From: Streptomyces chumphonensis
GTDB taxonomy: Bacteria; Actinomycetota; Actinomycetes; Streptomycetales; Streptomycetaceae
Reading direction: 5' to 3'
DNA length: 64,000 nt
Assembly (NCBI RefSeq): GCF_014779715.1
Contig: NZ_JACXYU010000011.1
Coordinates: forward strand, 123,605 to 187,604
Positions 16,482 to 24,376 of the stretch are shown in pieces (positions within the stretch are counted from its first letter, which is position 1; each line of letters starts with the position of its first letter). The notes under the pieces are model-generated. The model was given only the letters and a program-made list of their open reading frames with translations. It was not told the DNA's origin and did no database searches. The translations under genes were made by a program, and so were the position numbers.

Positions 16482-17213
16482 TCAGTTGGTGAAGACGTTG
16501 CCCCCGGTCGGGCGGTCCATGCCGAACTGGCCGCGCACGCCACCACCGAGCCGCGCGTTCTGCGGCGGCAGGAGCTCGCTGGGCTGGACGAGGACGAAGC
16601 CGTGGCCCATGAAGTTCAGCTCCCACCCCTCGCCGGTGTTGCCCCGGCGGCGCCACACGCCGGAGGAGCTGGTCTGGGCCTGCATCTGGACCGTCAGACC
16701 GGTCGACCAGGCGACGACGGCGTCCGAGTCGACACTGACGTAGCGCTCCGGGGTCACCGGCATCATGAGCGGCTTCCCGGAGGTCATGAGGGCCAGCTGT
16801 CCCTGACCGGTGATGAGCAGGTTGTACTTTCCCGTGCCCGAGATGCCGTACTGGCTGTCGACGCTGATGACCTCCCAGTGGAGCCCCGAGTCGAGTGCCA
16901 GGACGTAACCGCTGTCCACGGTCAGGCCGTCGCGCGGCACCTCCAGCACGTGCACGTCCTGTGCCAGGTTGGCGAAGAAGACCGTGCCCTCGCCCGAGCA
17001 GCGCATCAGTTCCAGGTGGTCGGCGCCCCGGCGCCGACCCCGGGGCTGGTACTCGCCGTCGAACTGGACCTGCCCCTGGTAGGCGATCATGCTGCCCTTG
17101 CGGGCGAGCACGTCCCGCCGCCCGCTCACGGCCACGCGCAGCATCTTGTCGTTCTGCAGGGCGAACGGCGGCGCGTCCTGCACCTCGGTGTGTGCGAAAA
17201 GCGGACTCTGCAT
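16482..17213 (-). CDS. AIM24-family protein, third gene of a three-gene operon
   Basis: A 243-residue protein of the AIM24/TIGR00266 family, a beta-rich fold of repeated short strands. Characteristic segments are DVLARKGSMIAYQG, GEGTVFFANLAQDVHVLEV, the central ALDSGLHWEV and the C-terminal ELNFMGHGFVLVQPSE. The homologue in yeast mitochondria supports inner-membrane organisation; bacterial functions are unknown. GGGAGGAA before the ATG at 17213 gives a strong ribosome site, and only 14 bp separate it from the preceding paralogue, so it is the last gene of an operon transcribed from about 19476. Confidence 0.85.
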   Translation of the reverse strand: MQSPLFAHTEVQDAPPFALQNDKMLRVAVSGRRDVLARKGSMIAYQGQVQFDGEYQPRGRRRGADHLELMRCSGEGTVFFANLAQDVHVLEVPRDGLTVDSGYVLALDSGLHWEVISVDSQYGISGTGKYNLLITGQGQLALMTSGKPLMMPVTPERYVSVDSDAVVAWSTGLTVQMQAQTSSSGVWRRRGNTGEGWELNFMGHGFVLVQPSELLPPQNARLGGGVRGQFGMDRPTGGNVFTN

Positions 17214-17227
17214 GGTGTTCCTCCCCC

Positions 17228-17911
17228 TCAGCCGCGCACGCGCAGGCGGTCGGCGCTGTCCTCGCTGGGCTGGACCACGACGAAGCCCTGCCCGGAGAAC
17301 CCGAGCTGGAACGCCTCCCCGCTGCCCCGCCCGATCAGGGCCGATGCCTTGAAACTGCGCTTGCCCTTCACCTTGAGCCTCGTCGACCAGGCGACCAGCG
17401 CGTCCGGGTCGACGTACGTCTCGTCCTCGCCCCGGCCGCAGTCCACGACGACCGGGGTCCCGCGGGAGGTCAGGGCCACCCAGCCGGTACCGGCGACGGT
17501 GACGTTGAACAGGCCCTGTCCGGCCAGCTTGGCCAGGCCCTTCACCCGCTCGACGCCGAACTGGAGGTGCGCGTCGAAGGCGAGGAGGTTGGTGCCGTTG
17601 ACGGAGACGGAGTCGTCGGCGAGGTGCACGACGACGACCTCGGCTCCGTAGTCGGCGAGGTAGAGCAGACCGTCGCCGTGGCAGCGCATCAGCGGCGCGC
17701 CCTCGCCGGTGAGCCACTGGGCGGCCTGCTGCCGCACGGCCGGCGGGTTGGGCTCGTACTGCACGAACCCCTCGTAGGAGATCATGGATCCGGTGCGGGC
17801 GTACACGTCCTGCCCGGAGGCCATGGCGACCTTGAGGATGTGGCTGCCGTGGTTCTCCATCCGGGCGGCCGGCGGCGTCGGGGCGTAGCCCGCGAGCGGT
17901 TGCTGGGTCAT
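17228..17911 (-). CDS. AIM24-family protein, second gene of the operon
   Basis: 227 residues, clearly paralogous to the genes on both sides: DVYARTGSMISYEG, ADYGAEVVVVHLADDSVSVNG, LLAFDAHLQFGVERV and GFSGQGFVVVQPSED line up with the same positions in each. The N terminus has a short proline-rich extension. GAGGGAG six bases before the ATG gives a good start. It lies 11 bp after the TerD-AIM24 fusion gene and 14 bp before the third paralogue. The three copies have diverged substantially, so they are likely distinct subunits rather than a recent duplication. Confidence 0.85.
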   Translation of the reverse strand: MTQQPLAGYAPTPPAARMENHGSHILKVAMASGQDVYARTGSMISYEGFVQYEPNPPAVRQQAAQWLTGEGAPLMRCHGDGLLYLADYGAEVVVVHLADDSVSVNGTNLLAFDAHLQFGVERVKGLAKLAGQGLFNVTVAGTGWVALTSRGTPVVVDCGRGEDETYVDPDALVAWSTRLKVKGKRSFKASALIGRGSGEAFQLGFSGQGFVVVQPSEDSADRLRVRG

Positions 17912-17922
17912 GACGGGCTCCC

Positions 17923-19476
17923 TCAGACCTCGTAGGGCTGGACGACGATGAAGTTGCCGGGGGCGCCCCGGAACTGGAGGTTGACGCTCTCGCCGCTGTG
18001 CCCGGGATAGGCCGTGCGCCGCAGCCGGACCTGGCTGGAGACGATGACCTGCGCGGCGGACGACCAGGCGACGACCGCCTGCGCGTCGGCGTACGTCATC
18101 GGGGTGACGGGCAGCACGACGGGAGTGCCGTGCGTCTTGACCACGACGGTGCCGGTGCCCTGGAACTGCATCGTGAACAGCACCCCGCCCGGAATTCCGT
18201 GCCCCTCGATGCGCCGCACCTCGTAGTGCAGCGTCTCGTCGAAGGCCAGCACGTTCTCCGCCGAGACGCAGATCCCGTCGCCCTGGAGCTCGATCGGATG
18301 GAGATGGCTGCTGTCGTCGGCGAAGAAGACCTGACCGCGACCGGCGCAGCGCATGAGCTGCATCTCCTGGCCGGTGGCCTGCCCGACCACCCGCCCGACG
18401 AAACCGGCGCTCTTGTGGCTGAAGTCGACGTCGCCCTGGTACAGGACCATGCTGCCCTGGCGCGCGAGCACGGGCTGCGGGTCGACGCCGAGGTCGGCGC
18501 GCACCAGCTGGCCGTTCTGGAGCGTCCAGCGCCGGCCGACGGGGACCTCTCGGTACTTCTCCAGGCTGACGCGCAGCCCGGCGCCGCCCTGCTGGGGAAC
18601 CCCGTACCCGCCGGGGACGGCCTGGCCGGGCGGCTGCTGGCCGAAGCCGGGGGGCGACGCCTGCGCGGGCACGCCGGGCGGTGCGTAGGAGCCCGGCGGC
18701 GGCTGGGGCGGTCCGGGGGGCTGCGCCACCGGAGCCGGCATCGGGGCGGCGATCGTCGGAGCCGCGTGCTGCGGAACGGACGCGGCGGGCTGCTGCGGGA
18801 CGGGCGCCGGAGGCGGGGGCTGCACGGGGGCGGGCGCCGGAGGCGGGGACGGCGGGCCGCCGGGCGGCGGTGCGAAGGCCGGCGCGGGCCCGGCGGGCGG
18901 GGCGAAGCCGGGAGCCTCGGCCGCCTCCCCCTCCGGGGCCCGCGCCTCCTCGGCGACCTCACCCCCGAAGTGCTGGAGCAGCGCGGCCAGCCCGCCGTCG
19001 AAGCCCTGGCCCACGGCGGCGAAGCGCCAGACGTCCTTGACGTAGAAGTCTCCGAGCATGACCGCGCGCTCGGTGGTGAACTCCGAGCCGTCGAACGCGT
19101 AGCGCGCGACTTCCTCGCCCCCCGCGACGATGCGCAGGTAGCCCGGCGCGACCTGGGACATCTGGCCGTCGCCGTCGAGGGTGGCGGTGAACGACAGGCG
19201 GCGCACGGCGTCCGGGACCTCGTCGAACGTCACCCGGAAGGACTCGGTGTCGCCGGCTTGCGGGCCGAGCTGCCGGATGGCGCCCTCGGGGGACTCCGGC
19301 TGGTTGTAGAAGACGAAGTAGCGGTCGTCCGACAGGCGTTCGTCGGCGTCGAGTCCGAAGCAGCTGATGTCGAACGCCAGGCCGGGCCCGGTGATCTGCA
19401 CGCCGATGTACAGATCCGTCCCCGCCGTCAGATCACTGAGTCTGGCCTTGTGGCCGCGTTGGAATTCCCTGGCCAT
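17923..19476 (-). CDS. TerD-AIM24 fusion protein, first gene of the operon
   Basis: 517 residues in three parts. Residues 1-180 form a TerD domain (GTDLYIGVQITGPGLAFDISCFGLDAD, RYFVFYNQ, LTFTATLDGDGQ-like strands), the calcium-binding fold of tellurite/stress gene clusters. Residues about 185-300 are a proline/glutamine/alanine-rich linker. Residues about 305-517 are an AIM24 domain paralogous to the next two genes (PVLARQGSMVLYQGDV, FADDSSHLHPIEL, NFIVVQPYEV). TerD proteins are often linked to membrane-associated stress complexes. The fusion directly ties the two families, and its position as first gene suggests it nucleates the complex. No strong ribosome site is visible at 19476. Confidence 0.86.
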   Translation of the reverse strand: MAREFQRGHKARLSDLTAGTDLYIGVQITGPGLAFDISCFGLDADERLSDDRYFVFYNQPESPEGAIRQLGPQAGDTESFRVTFDEVPDAVRRLSFTATLDGDGQMSQVAPGYLRIVAGGEEVARYAFDGSEFTTERAVMLGDFYVKDVWRFAAVGQGFDGGLAALLQHFGGEVAEEARAPEGEAAEAPGFAPPAGPAPAFAPPPGGPPSPPPAPAPVQPPPPAPVPQQPAASVPQHAAPTIAAPMPAPVAQPPGPPQPPPGSYAPPGVPAQASPPGFGQQPPGQAVPGGYGVPQQGGAGLRVSLEKYREVPVGRRWTLQNGQLVRADLGVDPQPVLARQGSMVLYQGDVDFSHKSAGFVGRVVGQATGQEMQLMRCAGRGQVFFADDSSHLHPIELQGDGICVSAENVLAFDETLHYEVRRIEGHGIPGGVLFTMQFQGTGTVVVKTHGTPVVLPVTPMTYADAQAVVAWSSAAQVIVSSQVRLRRTAYPGHSGESVNLQFRGAPGNFIVVQPYEV

Positions 19477-19541
19477 GCGTAACGCCCGTCCCCCATCCGT
19501 GCTGGAACCTTGGCGTCAGGCTAACCGGTCCGGCCGCGAGG

Positions 19542-20120
19542 TCAGCCGTCGCGTGCGCCGCGGGCGTGCGGCAGCCGCCCGGCCGAGGCCACGCCCTCCA
19601 GGTAGCCGCGGGCCCGCTCCGTGCGCGGGTAGGCGTCGAGCAGCCGCCAGAACTCCGGCCCGTGGCCGGGTACGAGGAGGTGGGCCAGTTCGTGCAGCAG
19701 GACGTAGTCGAGCACGTACTCGGGCATGCCCTGCAGACGGTGGGAGAGCCGGATCGTCCCCTCGGCGGGCGTGCACGAGCCCCAGCGGGTGTTCTGGTTC
19801 GTGACCCATCGGACGGAGACGGGACGGGCCCGGCCGCCGAGGTACTGGTCGGACAGGCCGAGGGCCCGGCCGGCCAGCTCGCCGTCCGGAGGGGTGCGGC
19901 GGCTCTCCTGGGCGGCGAGCTTGTCGAGCATGACCGCGACCCAGCGCCGTTCGTCGGCGAGGGACATGCGGGCGGGAATGAGCACGACGGTGCGGCCGTC
20001 CTCCCGGTAGGCCGAGACGGTACGGCGGCGGCGGTCGCTGCGGCGCACTTCGACCCGCCCTGGGTCCGGGGCTTCTGCGGAGCTCGGCGACGGGACGCTG
20101 TCGAGAGGTTCGGCGGTCAC
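19542..20120 (-). CDS. SprT/YgjP-like zinc metallopeptidase (M48 superfamily-like)
   Basis: A 192-residue soluble protein with the zinc motif HELAH in LLHELAHLLVPGHGPEFW and the conserved RWGSC segment upstream (NTRWGSCTPAEG). These are the hallmarks of the YgjP/DUF45 family of putative metal-dependent hydrolases. The substrate is not known. The GTG at 20120 is selected because TACCGT lies six bases before it and no Shine-Dalgarno exists; a longer frame to 20198 is unsupported. It is transcribed away from the ThiF-like gene, with a 224-bp intergenic region that holds nothing recognisable except one DnaA-box-like 9-mer. Confidence 0.82.
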   Translation of the reverse strand: MTAEPLDSVPSPSSAEAPDPGRVEVRRSDRRRRTVSAYREDGRTVVLIPARMSLADERRWVAVMLDKLAAQESRRTPPDGELAGRALGLSDQYLGGRARPVSVRWVTNQNTRWGSCTPAEGTIRLSHRLQGMPEYVLDYVLLHELAHLLVPGHGPEFWRLLDAYPRTERARGYLEGVASAGRLPHARGARDG

Positions 20121-20126
20121 GGTCCG

Positions 20127-20132
20127 ACGGTA
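20127..20132 (-). promoter_or_regulatory. Candidate -10 element for the YgjP-like gene (leaderless)
   Basis: TACCGT on the minus strand ends six bases before the GTG start; no ribosome-binding site intervenes. Confidence 0.35.
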
Positions 20133-20344
20133 CCGGCCCGGAGCGCGACTGCCGAGGCCACGTGACTCTCGCGCATGACTAGTACGACCATCACCCACTG
20201 CCTGTGGACAACTCAGCGCAACCCTGGGCGATCTGGTTCATGCTGAGGCCGGTTGCGAGGGTCGGCCGCATCGGTGCGGTCCGGCTGTTGGCAGGCGCGC
20301 GTCCGCAGAGGTCGGGCGCAGCGCCATGACGGAGGGGGCGGGAG

Positions 20345-21487
20345 ATGCATCCGAAGATCAAGTCCGCGCTGCGCAGGAGCTGGCGGGACCGGCACACGGT
20401 TCAGTACGGGGTCACGCCCGCGCACGCGGTCGTGCTCGGTCCGGTGGACACGGCCACGGGAAGCTTCCTCGACCTGCTGGACGGCACGCGCAGCATGGAG
20501 CAGCTGAGGCAGCTGGCGAGGAGCCTCGGCCTGGGGCACGGCGCGGCGGACGGGGTCGTGGAGCGGCTGGCCGGTGCCGGCCTGCTGGACGACGCCTCAG
20601 CCGGGCGGGGCGCGGCGGCGGCCGTACCCGAGGCGTTGCGCCCGGATCTGGCCTCCCTCTCGGTCGTGCACCCGAGGGCGGGAACCGCGGTACGCCTCCT
20701 GGCGGCGCGCCGCTCCGCCCACGTCCAGGTCCGGGGCGGGGGCCGCGTCGGCGGCACACTGGCGTCGCTTCTCGCGGCAGCCGGGGTGGGCCGGGTCGAC
20801 GTCGTGGACGGCGGCTGCGTGAGCGAGTGGGACACCGCGCCCGGCGGGTTGGGTTCCCGTCAGACGGGCGAGCGGCGCACGTCCGCGCTGCGCAAGGCGG
20901 TGGTCCGGTCCGCCCCCTGGTCGCGCCGTCCGCGAGGCGCCGCCCCCGGCCGTCCGGACGGCGGTCTCGACTTGGTGATCATCGCCCCGCGCGACGGGCT
21001 GGCAGCGTACGCCCCGGAGGCCGAAGCGGCCCGGGAGCTGATCGCCGCAGGCCGGCCACACCTGTACACCGGCGTGGTGGAGGCCACCGGATTCGTGGGC
21101 CCGCTCGTTCTTCCCGGCCAGTCGGCGTGCGCGGACTGCATACTGCGGGGGCGCGCCGCGCGGGAGCCCGCCTGGCCCCTCATGGTGGGCCAGTGGCGGC
21201 AGGCCCGGCGCACCGGTCCCGTGGCCTGCGACACGGCGCTGGCGACGGTGACGGCCGGGGCCGCCGCGTCCTTCGCCCTGAGCCTTCTCGACGGAGACGG
21301 CGGCGCCCGGCCCGGCATGCGCTGCTCGTTCACCCTGCCCGGGCTACGGCCCGAGGAGGAGGCTGTGCGACCGTATGAGGAGTGCCCCTGCGGGGCTGCG
21401 GCACAGGAGAGGGACGTGTCCGGCGCCACAGCCTCGACGTGGGACGCACCAGAGGTGACCATGGCGTCCGGGCCGGGTGGCGCCTGA
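20345..21487 (+). CDS. ThiF/E1-like protein with PqqD-like N terminus (TOMM leader-binding type), orphan
   Basis: 380 residues. The first ~85 resemble a PqqD-like winged helix used for leader-peptide recognition (DLLDGTRSMEQLRQLARSLG, VVERLAGAGLLDD). The middle is a Rossmann-like E1 core with VRGGGRVGGTLASLLAAAGV. Zinc cysteines C-x2-C in SACADCILRG and C-x-C in EECPCG complete the ThiF-type module. The E1 adenylation residues (an R and D around the nucleotide site) are not obvious, as in the C-protein half of azole-forming cyclodehydratases. No YcaO, dehydrogenase or precursor gene is nearby, so the partner is unknown. A GGGGGCGGGAG tract precedes the ATG. It ends about 35 bp before the ABC1 kinase-like gene. 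Confidence 0.7.
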   Translation: MHPKIKSALRRSWRDRHTVQYGVTPAHAVVLGPVDTATGSFLDLLDGTRSMEQLRQLARSLGLGHGAADGVVERLAGAGLLDDASAGRGAAAAVPEALRPDLASLSVVHPRAGTAVRLLAARRSAHVQVRGGGRVGGTLASLLAAAGVGRVDVVDGGCVSEWDTAPGGLGSRQTGERRTSALRKAVVRSAPWSRRPRGAAPGRPDGGLDLVIIAPRDGLAAYAPEAEAARELIAAGRPHLYTGVVEATGFVGPLVLPGQSACADCILRGRAAREPAWPLMVGQWRQARRTGPVACDTALATVTAGAAASFALSLLDGDGGARPGMRCSFTLPGLRPEEEAVRPYEECPCGAAAQERDVSGATASTWDAPEVTMASGPGGA

Positions 21488-21521
21488 GCCGCCGGAGCCG
21501 ATCCGCGAGTTGGAGGGGTGC

Positions 21522-22937
21522 ATGTCAGATCTTCCCCGCAAGGCAGTGACCCGGACCGCCAAGCTGGCCGCGCTGCCGCTCGGGTTCGCGAGCCGGACGG
21601 CGCTCGGCCTCGGCAAGCGCCTCGGCGGCCGACCCGCCGAGGCCATCGCCGCCGAACTGCAGCAGCGCACCGCTGAGCAGCTGTTCTCCACGCTCGGCTC
21701 CCTCAAGGGCGGAGCCATGAAGTTCGGGCAGGCCATGTCGGTGTTCGAGTCGGTGCTGCCCGAGGACGTGGCCGGCCCCTACCGCGCCGCGCTCACCAAG
21801 CTCCAGGAAGCGGCACCGCCGATGCCCGCGGCCACGGTGCACAAGGTCCTCGCCCAGCGGCTGGGCGAGGAGTGGCGGGAGCTGTTCCTCGAGTTCAGCG
21901 ACAAGCCGGCCGCGGCCGCCTCGATCGGCCAGGTGCACCGGGCCGTGTGGCACGACGGCCGCGAGGTGGCGGTCAAGGTCCAGTATCCGGGCGCCGGGGA
22001 GGCGCTCCTCTCGGACCTCGCCCAGCTGGGCCGGTTCGCCCGGGTGCTGGGGCCCCTGGTGCCGGGGATGGAGGTCAAGCCCCTCATAGCCGAGATGCGG
22101 GAGCGGGTGGCCGAAGAGCTGGACTACGCGCTGGAGGCGGAGGCCCAGCGGGCCTATGCGGCGGAGTTCGCCGGGGACCCCGACGTGTGCGTGCCCGACG
22201 TGGTGCACCAGTGCGAGCAGGTACTGGTCACCGAGTGGATGGACGGGACACCGCTGGCTGCGGTCATCCGTGAGGGTGCGCAGGACGATCGCGACCACGT
22301 GGGGCAGCTGCTGGCGCGGTTCCTGTTCAGCGGCACCGCGCGCACGGGCCTGCTGCACGCGGACCCGCACCCCGGGAACTTCCGGCTGCTCGACGACGGC
22401 CGGCTCGGTGTCATGGACTTCGGCACCGTCAACCGCCTCCCCGAGGGGCTTCCCGAGCCGATCGGTGTCGCGCTGCGCACGACGCTTGAGGGGCACGTCG
22501 ACACGGTGTACACGGTGCTGCGCGAAGAAGGCTTCGTCAGGCCGGACGTCGAACTCGACCCGGAGGCGGTGTACGACTACCTGCAGCCGCTCATCGAGCC
22601 CGCCGTCGCGGAGAGCTTCCCGTTCTCCCGGGAATGGCTGCGCAAGCAGACGGCCACGCTCGCCGACCGTCGCTCCCCCGCCTACCAGTTGGGCAAGCAG
22701 CTCAACCTGCCGCCCTCGTACCTGCTGATCCACCGCGTCTGGTTGAGCACGATCGGGGTGCTGTGCCAGCTCGGCGCACACGTGCGACTGCGGGACGAGC
22801 TGGAGGACTGGCTCCCGGGCTTCGCCGCGGACGCGGTGGAGGAGGACGGGGAGATCGAGGAGGACGGGGCCGAACCGCCCGAGGCGGAGAAGAGCGGGCC
22901 GGACGGGTCGGCCGCCGTGGCGGGCACGGTTGCCTGA
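21522..22937 (+). CDS. ABC1/AarF/UbiB-family kinase-like protein
   Basis: 471 residues. The conserved KGGAMKFGQ motif (about residues 62-70) is the nucleotide-pocket lid typical of the UbiB family. It is followed by the A-rich loop AAAASIGQVH, the catalytic lysine in VAVKVQYPG, the EELDY helix, HADPHPGNF and MDFG (the DFG equivalent). UbiB/ADCK proteins are atypical kinases or ATPases tied to quinone or lipid metabolism at membranes; the Streptomyces substrate is unknown. GGAGG five bases before the ATG at 21522 sets the start. The C terminus is a Glu/Asp-rich tail. It is the second gene after the ThiF-like gene and likely co-transcribed with it. Confidence 0.87.
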   Translation: MSDLPRKAVTRTAKLAALPLGFASRTALGLGKRLGGRPAEAIAAELQQRTAEQLFSTLGSLKGGAMKFGQAMSVFESVLPEDVAGPYRAALTKLQEAAPPMPAATVHKVLAQRLGEEWRELFLEFSDKPAAAASIGQVHRAVWHDGREVAVKVQYPGAGEALLSDLAQLGRFARVLGPLVPGMEVKPLIAEMRERVAEELDYALEAEAQRAYAAEFAGDPDVCVPDVVHQCEQVLVTEWMDGTPLAAVIREGAQDDRDHVGQLLARFLFSGTARTGLLHADPHPGNFRLLDDGRLGVMDFGTVNRLPEGLPEPIGVALRTTLEGHVDTVYTVLREEGFVRPDVELDPEAVYDYLQPLIEPAVAESFPFSREWLRKQTATLADRRSPAYQLGKQLNLPPSYLLIHRVWLSTIGVLCQLGAHVRLRDELEDWLPGFAADAVEEDGEIEEDGAEPPEAEKSGPDGSAAVAGTVA

Positions 22938-22948
22938 GGTGTGACGCG

Positions 22949-22982
22949 CCGGGGCCGGGGCGCTGATGCGCCCCGGCCCCGG
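22949..22982. terminator. Hairpin between the ABC1 gene and the wblC transcript
   Basis: A perfect 15-bp G/C stem (22949-22963 with 22968-22982) and a 4-nt loop begins 11 bp after the ABC1 stop codon, in the convergent gap. Confidence 0.7.
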
Positions 22983-23085
22983 TTCCGGCGCGGTCCGCAC
23001 CGGTTCTGCCGTGCTGCTGTCCTGGGTCAGGTCGTGTGGTGGTCACCGTTGTGCCGGTGCCGGATCACGGTCGCCTCCCTGGTGC

Positions 23086-23394
23086 TCAGTACATGACGGT
23101 CCTCGCGATGGCCCTGCGGGCACGCATGGAGGCACGTTCGGCCCTCCGCTGCATGCGCCGGGCGAGCACCAGCTGATACGCCAGTTGCTCGGCCTTGGCC
23201 TCGCTGCGGTACTGCTGTATTCGGGCCCTGCTCAAGGTTTCGGGCAGGAGTTGCATCTGACGGGTCCTGTTCTGTGGGGCGCCGGGCCGTTCGGCCCTGC
23301 CGCGCTCGTAGGCGGGGAAGATCATGTCGTTCATCGGGTCCTGCTCCGCGGGTCCGTGGGCGGACGGACTGTCGATCGTGCCGGGGGCGTTCAT
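23086..23394 (-). CDS. Small basic protein coupled to wblC
   Basis: 102 residues, mostly charged and helical. The C-terminal half is rich in arginine and alanine (QLAYQLVLARRMQRRAERASMRARRAIARTV), suggesting a basic amphipathic helix. No signal peptide or known domain. The ATG at 23394 overlaps the stop of wblC by four bases (ATGA), so it is translationally coupled to the regulator. I recognise no family. The arrangement suggests a WblC-linked function, perhaps nucleic acid or ribosome related given the charge, but that is speculative. Confidence 0.65.
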   Translation of the reverse strand: MNAPGTIDSPSAHGPAEQDPMNDMIFPAYERGRAERPGAPQNRTRQMQLLPETLSRARIQQYRSEAKAEQLAYQLVLARRMQRRAERASMRARRAIARTVMY

Positions 23395-23744
23395 GCCGCG
23401 ACCGGGTTCTTGCGAGGGCGGCCACGCGGCCGCTTGCGCGGCACCACGACGCCCTGGACGAAGAGCTCGCCGCCCCAGACGCCCCAGGGCTCGCGCCGGT
23501 CCTTCGCCCCGGCGAGGCAGGCCTCGCGCAGCGGGCAGGTCTGGCAGAGGGACTTGGCGTACTCGACGTCGGCGGGCGCCTCGGCGAAGAAGACCTCGGG
23601 GTCGTAGCTACGGCAGGGAACGGCCACGCCGAGCCGGTCGATGGCGTCGTCCAGCTCGGTGAGCTTGGGGAAGGCGGTCAAGGGGTCCTCCGTGGGATCA
23701 GGCGGGTTCAGGTCGGTCTGCGGTGACGGGGTGTGCGTCTGCAC
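23391..23744 (-). CDS. wblC: WblC (WhiB7), antibiotic-inducible Fe-S transcription factor
   Basis: A 117-residue WhiB-like protein. The four iron-sulfur cysteines are C44, C67, C70 and C76; the G-W turn motif is GVWGG (88-92); and a C-terminal AT-hook RGRPRK (107-112) binds AT-rich DNA upstream of -35 elements. WhiB7/WblC proteins bind the sigma factor region 4 and switch on intrinsic resistance genes when translation is inhibited. The GTG at 23744 has AGGAAG six bases upstream. The neighbour uvrD2 is the same as in mycobacteria. It has a long leader with a promoter, leader ORF and attenuator, described separately, and is coupled to the small basic gene downstream. Confidence 0.95.
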   Translation of the reverse strand: MQTHTPSPQTDLNPPDPTEDPLTAFPKLTELDDAIDRLGVAVPCRSYDPEVFFAEAPADVEYAKSLCQTCPLREACLAGAKDRREPWGVWGGELFVQGVVVPRKRPRGRPRKNPVAA

Positions 23745-23799
23745 TGGTGACTTCCTCGTCTGTCGTTGTCGGTCCGGCCGGTGGCCGGGCTGCCTGGGC

Positions 23800-23841
23800 A
23801 AACAGAAGGGCCGCGGTACCCGGTGTGGGTTCCGCGGCCCT
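23800..23841 (-). terminator. Transcription attenuator in the wblC leader
   Basis: On the minus strand a hairpin of 15 positions with one mismatch (23807-23821 with 23827-23841) is followed by TTCTGTTTG, a U-rich run, about 55 nt before the wblC start. It lies between the leader ORF stop and wblC, where whiB7/wblC leaders carry an attenuator relieved by stalled translation. A smaller stem (23854-23860 with 23864-23870) includes the leader stop codon, and another short one is at 23871-23884; these could be the alternative anti-termination folds. Confidence 0.75.
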
Positions 23842-23865
23842 GGAAGGTGCCGACCTGATCGCCGA

Positions 23866-24159
23866 TCAGGCTGGATCTCTCCAGGGTTCAGGCCCACGGA
23901 AGGCCCACATCGTGTGGTGCTTGCTGTACTGCTGCTTCTGGCTTGCGCCGGCATCCGCCGCCGCCGCGGCGAAGGCGCAGGCCTTGGCCTGTGCCGCCGC
24001 GAGCACTGCGGACGCCCCGGCCGGTCGCTCGGCACGCGTCCGGACACCGGACAGACCGGTGGCCGGGACTCCGGCGCCGAGGGAGCAGGTGGCAACGACC
24101 GAGTGAGCGGTCGTGAGGGCACGGGTGCTGCCGGGGGTGATGTTGATGATTCCGATCAC
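23866..24159 (-). CDS. Leader ORF upstream of wblC
   Basis: A 97-codon frame opening at GTG 24159 with AGGAGG eight bases upstream, a very strong ribosome site. The predicted product starts MIGIINITPGSTRALTT and becomes Ala/Arg-rich; it resembles no known protein. It ends at a hairpin just before the wblC attenuator. In whiB7/wblC leaders, ribosome stalling on such an upstream ORF by translation inhibitors lets RNA polymerase through the attenuator. The early codons or the C terminus could be the stalling site. The whole frame may not be conserved; only the start and stop placement look functional. Confidence 0.55.
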   Translation of the reverse strand: MIGIINITPGSTRALTTAHSVVATCSLGAGVPATGLSGVRTRAERPAGASAVLAAAQAKACAFAAAAADAGASQKQQYSKHHTMWAFRGPEPWRDPA

Positions 24160-24283
24160 TGGTCTCGCCTCCTCTCGGCGTCTCGGCCGGAAACCGGCCG
24201 GAGCCGGTCCCGAACATGTTCAGGGATAAGTACAGCACGGAGCGGCCGGAGCCGGAAAGCTTCCCGCCCTCTCCACGTTCCGA

Positions 24284-24322
24284 AGGCTATGGGGCGCGTG
24301 GCGGCGCGCGCAAACTATTTTT
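24284..24322 (-). promoter_or_regulatory. wblC promoter with AT-rich WblC-binding block (candidate autoregulation)
   Basis: On the minus strand TTGCGC (24308-24313), an 18-bp spacer and TAGCCT (24284-24289) form a promoter. Immediately upstream of the -35 is the only A/T block in the area (24312-24322, reading AAAAATAGT). WhiB7/WblC recognises a short AT-rich sequence directly upstream of the -35, so this layout fits positive autoregulation. The transcript would start about 24277, giving a leader of roughly 530 nt. Confidence 0.6.
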
Positions 24323-24376
24323 CCGGCGGGTTTCCGCCGGTCGGAGCGGGGGCGTCGGGGCCGGGTCGGGAAGCGG

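Noticed and set aside
20203..20211. A perfect DnaA-box 9-mer (TGTGGACAA)
   Set aside because: It is single, not clustered, and far from dnaA or dnaN; one match by chance is plausible. Not evidence of an origin.
20326..21378. Overlapping plus-strand frame within the ThiF-like gene
   Set aside because: Its product is low-complexity Arg/Gly; the frame from 20345 has recognisable zinc and nucleotide-binding motifs.
24323..24340. Hairpin near the end of uvrD2 as its terminator
   Set aside because: On the minus strand it is followed by an A-run rather than T-run and coincides with the AT-rich block of the wblC promoter; I favour a promoter role.
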